A stretch of DNA of 6,089 nt, taken from a bacterium. Its GTDB lineage: Bacteria; RBG-13-66-14. Positions 5,623 to 6,089 of the stretch are shown here, in pieces. Under the pieces are notes generated by a model. That model had not been told where the DNA came from. It did not search any database and was given only the letters and a program-made list of their open reading frames with translations. The stretch spans positions 1 to 6,089 of the forward strand of contig DATKYS010000017.1 in assembly GCA_035528375.1 (NCBI GenBank), given 5' to 3'. Numbering within the stretch: position 1 is the first letter of the stretch; each line of letters opens with the position of its first letter. The position numbers and the translations under genes are program-made.

Positions 5623-5637
5623 TTGCGGAATTCGCAA
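5623..5637. promoter_or_regulatory. Short palindrome upstream of the candidate promoter
   Basis: TTGCG-GAATT-CGCAA is an inverted repeat with perfect 5-bp arms around a 5-bp centre. It lies about 35 bp upstream of the candidate -35 element, in a relatively AT-rich context. Its size and symmetry fit an operator for a dimeric regulator. The WYL-domain protein encoded in the same operon is one candidate ligand, but nothing in the sequence ties the two together. Confidence 0.25.
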
Positions 5638-5739
5638 TCTCTTGATTCTTCCGGCGTCGTCCCCCGGCAAAAACGCGTGCCAGCGCCTCCCCTATCTGTC
5701 TTCGCTAATTTTTCGAGTTATTCAGAGAGCCCAAGGGGT

Positions 5740-6089
5740 TCAGAGGTTCTTTTTATCATCGAGTGTATCCTGGAGCTCACGCAGCAGCCTCTTCTGCTCC
5801 CGGCTGAGCCGTTTGGGCACGGCGACGGCGACGGTTACCAGGAGGTCGCCCCGTCGCCCGCGCCCGACCTGGGGGAATCCGGCCTTGCGTATGGTGAAGA
5901 CCGAGCCGGCTTGAGTCCCCGCCGGAACGTCCAGCTTCTCCGGCTCCTCGAGGGTCGGCACCTCCGCCTTCGCCCCCAGGGCGAGCTGGGGGTAGGTGAG
6001 CTCCAGGTTCACGAGCAGGTCCCGGCCGTTGCGCCGGAAGACGGGGTGGGGCTCGAGCCGGCAGACGATGTAGAGGTCGCCCCGGAAAC
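5740..6089 (-). CDS. dnaJ: DnaJ-family (Hsp40) co-chaperone, C-terminal fragment
   Basis: This is the last 115 residues of a DnaJ/Hsp40 protein. The reading frame runs off the right edge, so the J-domain, G/F linker and any zinc-finger region lie outside the window. The visible part is the C-terminal peptide-binding region and matches the usual DnaJ order: GDLYIVCRLEPHPVFRRNG, then LELTYPQLALGAK, EVPTLEE, the PAGTQAGSVF segment, and a GRGRRGDLLVTVAVAVPKRLS strand before a helical tail ending at a TGA. In the family this region binds unfolded clients and hands them to DnaK; it acts in the cytoplasm. The GTG at 6012-6010 is internal, because homology continues upstream of it in the same frame. 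CbpA-type Hsp40 proteins share this domain, so the full-length class cannot be settled without the N-terminus. It is followed by a 231-bp gap and is probably a separate transcription unit from the genes downstream. Confidence 0.92.
   Translation of the reverse strand, partial: FRGDLYIVCRLEPHPVFRRNGRDLLVNLELTYPQLALGAKAEVPTLEEPEKLDVPAGTQAGSVFTIRKAGFPQVGRGRRGDLLVTVAVAVPKRLSREQKRLLRELQDTLDDKKNL

Larger units (their letters stand above)
5509..5739 (-). other. Intergenic region between dnaJ and the operon
   Basis: This 231-bp gap is the only sizeable non-coding stretch upstream of the eight-gene run, and it is visibly less GC-rich than the genes. It contains several A/T-rich patches (for example around 5701-5715 and 5591-5600), a candidate promoter and two small palindromes, listed separately. 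I found no convincing stem-loop plus T-run terminator after dnaJ. An open frame at 5509-5670 continues upstream from the DUF1844 gene, but it does not resemble the family and is probably not translated. Confidence 0.7.

Noticed and set aside
5509-5670. In-frame upstream extension of the DUF1844 protein (54 residues)
   Set aside because: It shows no family resemblance and would cover the intergenic region with its candidate promoter. The ATG at 5508 has a strong Shine-Dalgarno at good spacing.
5667-5682. Stem-loop with a T-run (CTGGCA/TGCCGG arms) as a dnaJ terminator
   Set aside because: The stem is about 6 bp with a wobble, and the T-run falls in the loop rather than after the stem, so it does not have the shape of a terminator.

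Overview
The window is a GC-rich (roughly two-thirds G+C by eye) bacterial chromosomal segment. Every supported gene lies on the minus strand, so the biological order runs from high to low coordinates. The sequence does not fix the organism. Very high GC, short intergenic gaps, a DUF1844 protein, many alanine- and glycine-rich proteins and GTAGGG-headed palindromic intergenic repeats together suggest an uncultivated candidate phylum known from metagenomes (something like Coatesbacteria is a low-confidence guess). There is no sign of phage, plasmid, IS element, CRISPR or rRNA/tRNA.

Layout in transcription order: (1) the C-terminal 115 residues of a DnaJ/Hsp40 co-chaperone, cut by the right edge. 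(2) A 231-bp intergenic region, less GC-rich than the genes, with a candidate sigma-70-type promoter and two short palindromes. (3) A compact run of eight genes at 5508-245: DUF1844 protein, deoxyribose-phosphate aldolase (DeoC-like), WYL-domain regulator, exported TPR protein, phosphate butyryl/acetyltransferase family enzyme (Ptb-like), CvpA-family membrane protein, a small lipoprotein and a small single-pass membrane protein. Neighbours overlap by 4-35 bp or are 9-18 bp apart, so the run is very probably one operon with several translationally coupled junctions. (4) A 244-bp left-hand region downstream of the operon, holding palindromic repeats.

Working together: the two metabolic enzymes are a 2-deoxyribose-5-phosphate aldolase (yielding acetaldehyde and glyceraldehyde-3-phosphate) and a phospho-acyltransferase (acyl-CoA to acyl-phosphate). 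These could be steps in nucleoside salvage and acyl-phosphate energy metabolism, but no linking acylating aldehyde dehydrogenase and no acyl kinase is present here. The WYL protein may regulate the run. The other genes are envelope-associated. A functional link between the metabolic and envelope genes is unproven.

The main new observation is that the last two operon genes, a lipoprotein and a transmembrane-anchored protein, look like tandem paralogues: about 56 residues align without gaps and share a common pattern. Other points for a second look are the altered DeoC motifs and the cluster of inverted repeats at the left end. I saw no clear evidence of a novel defence or mobile system.
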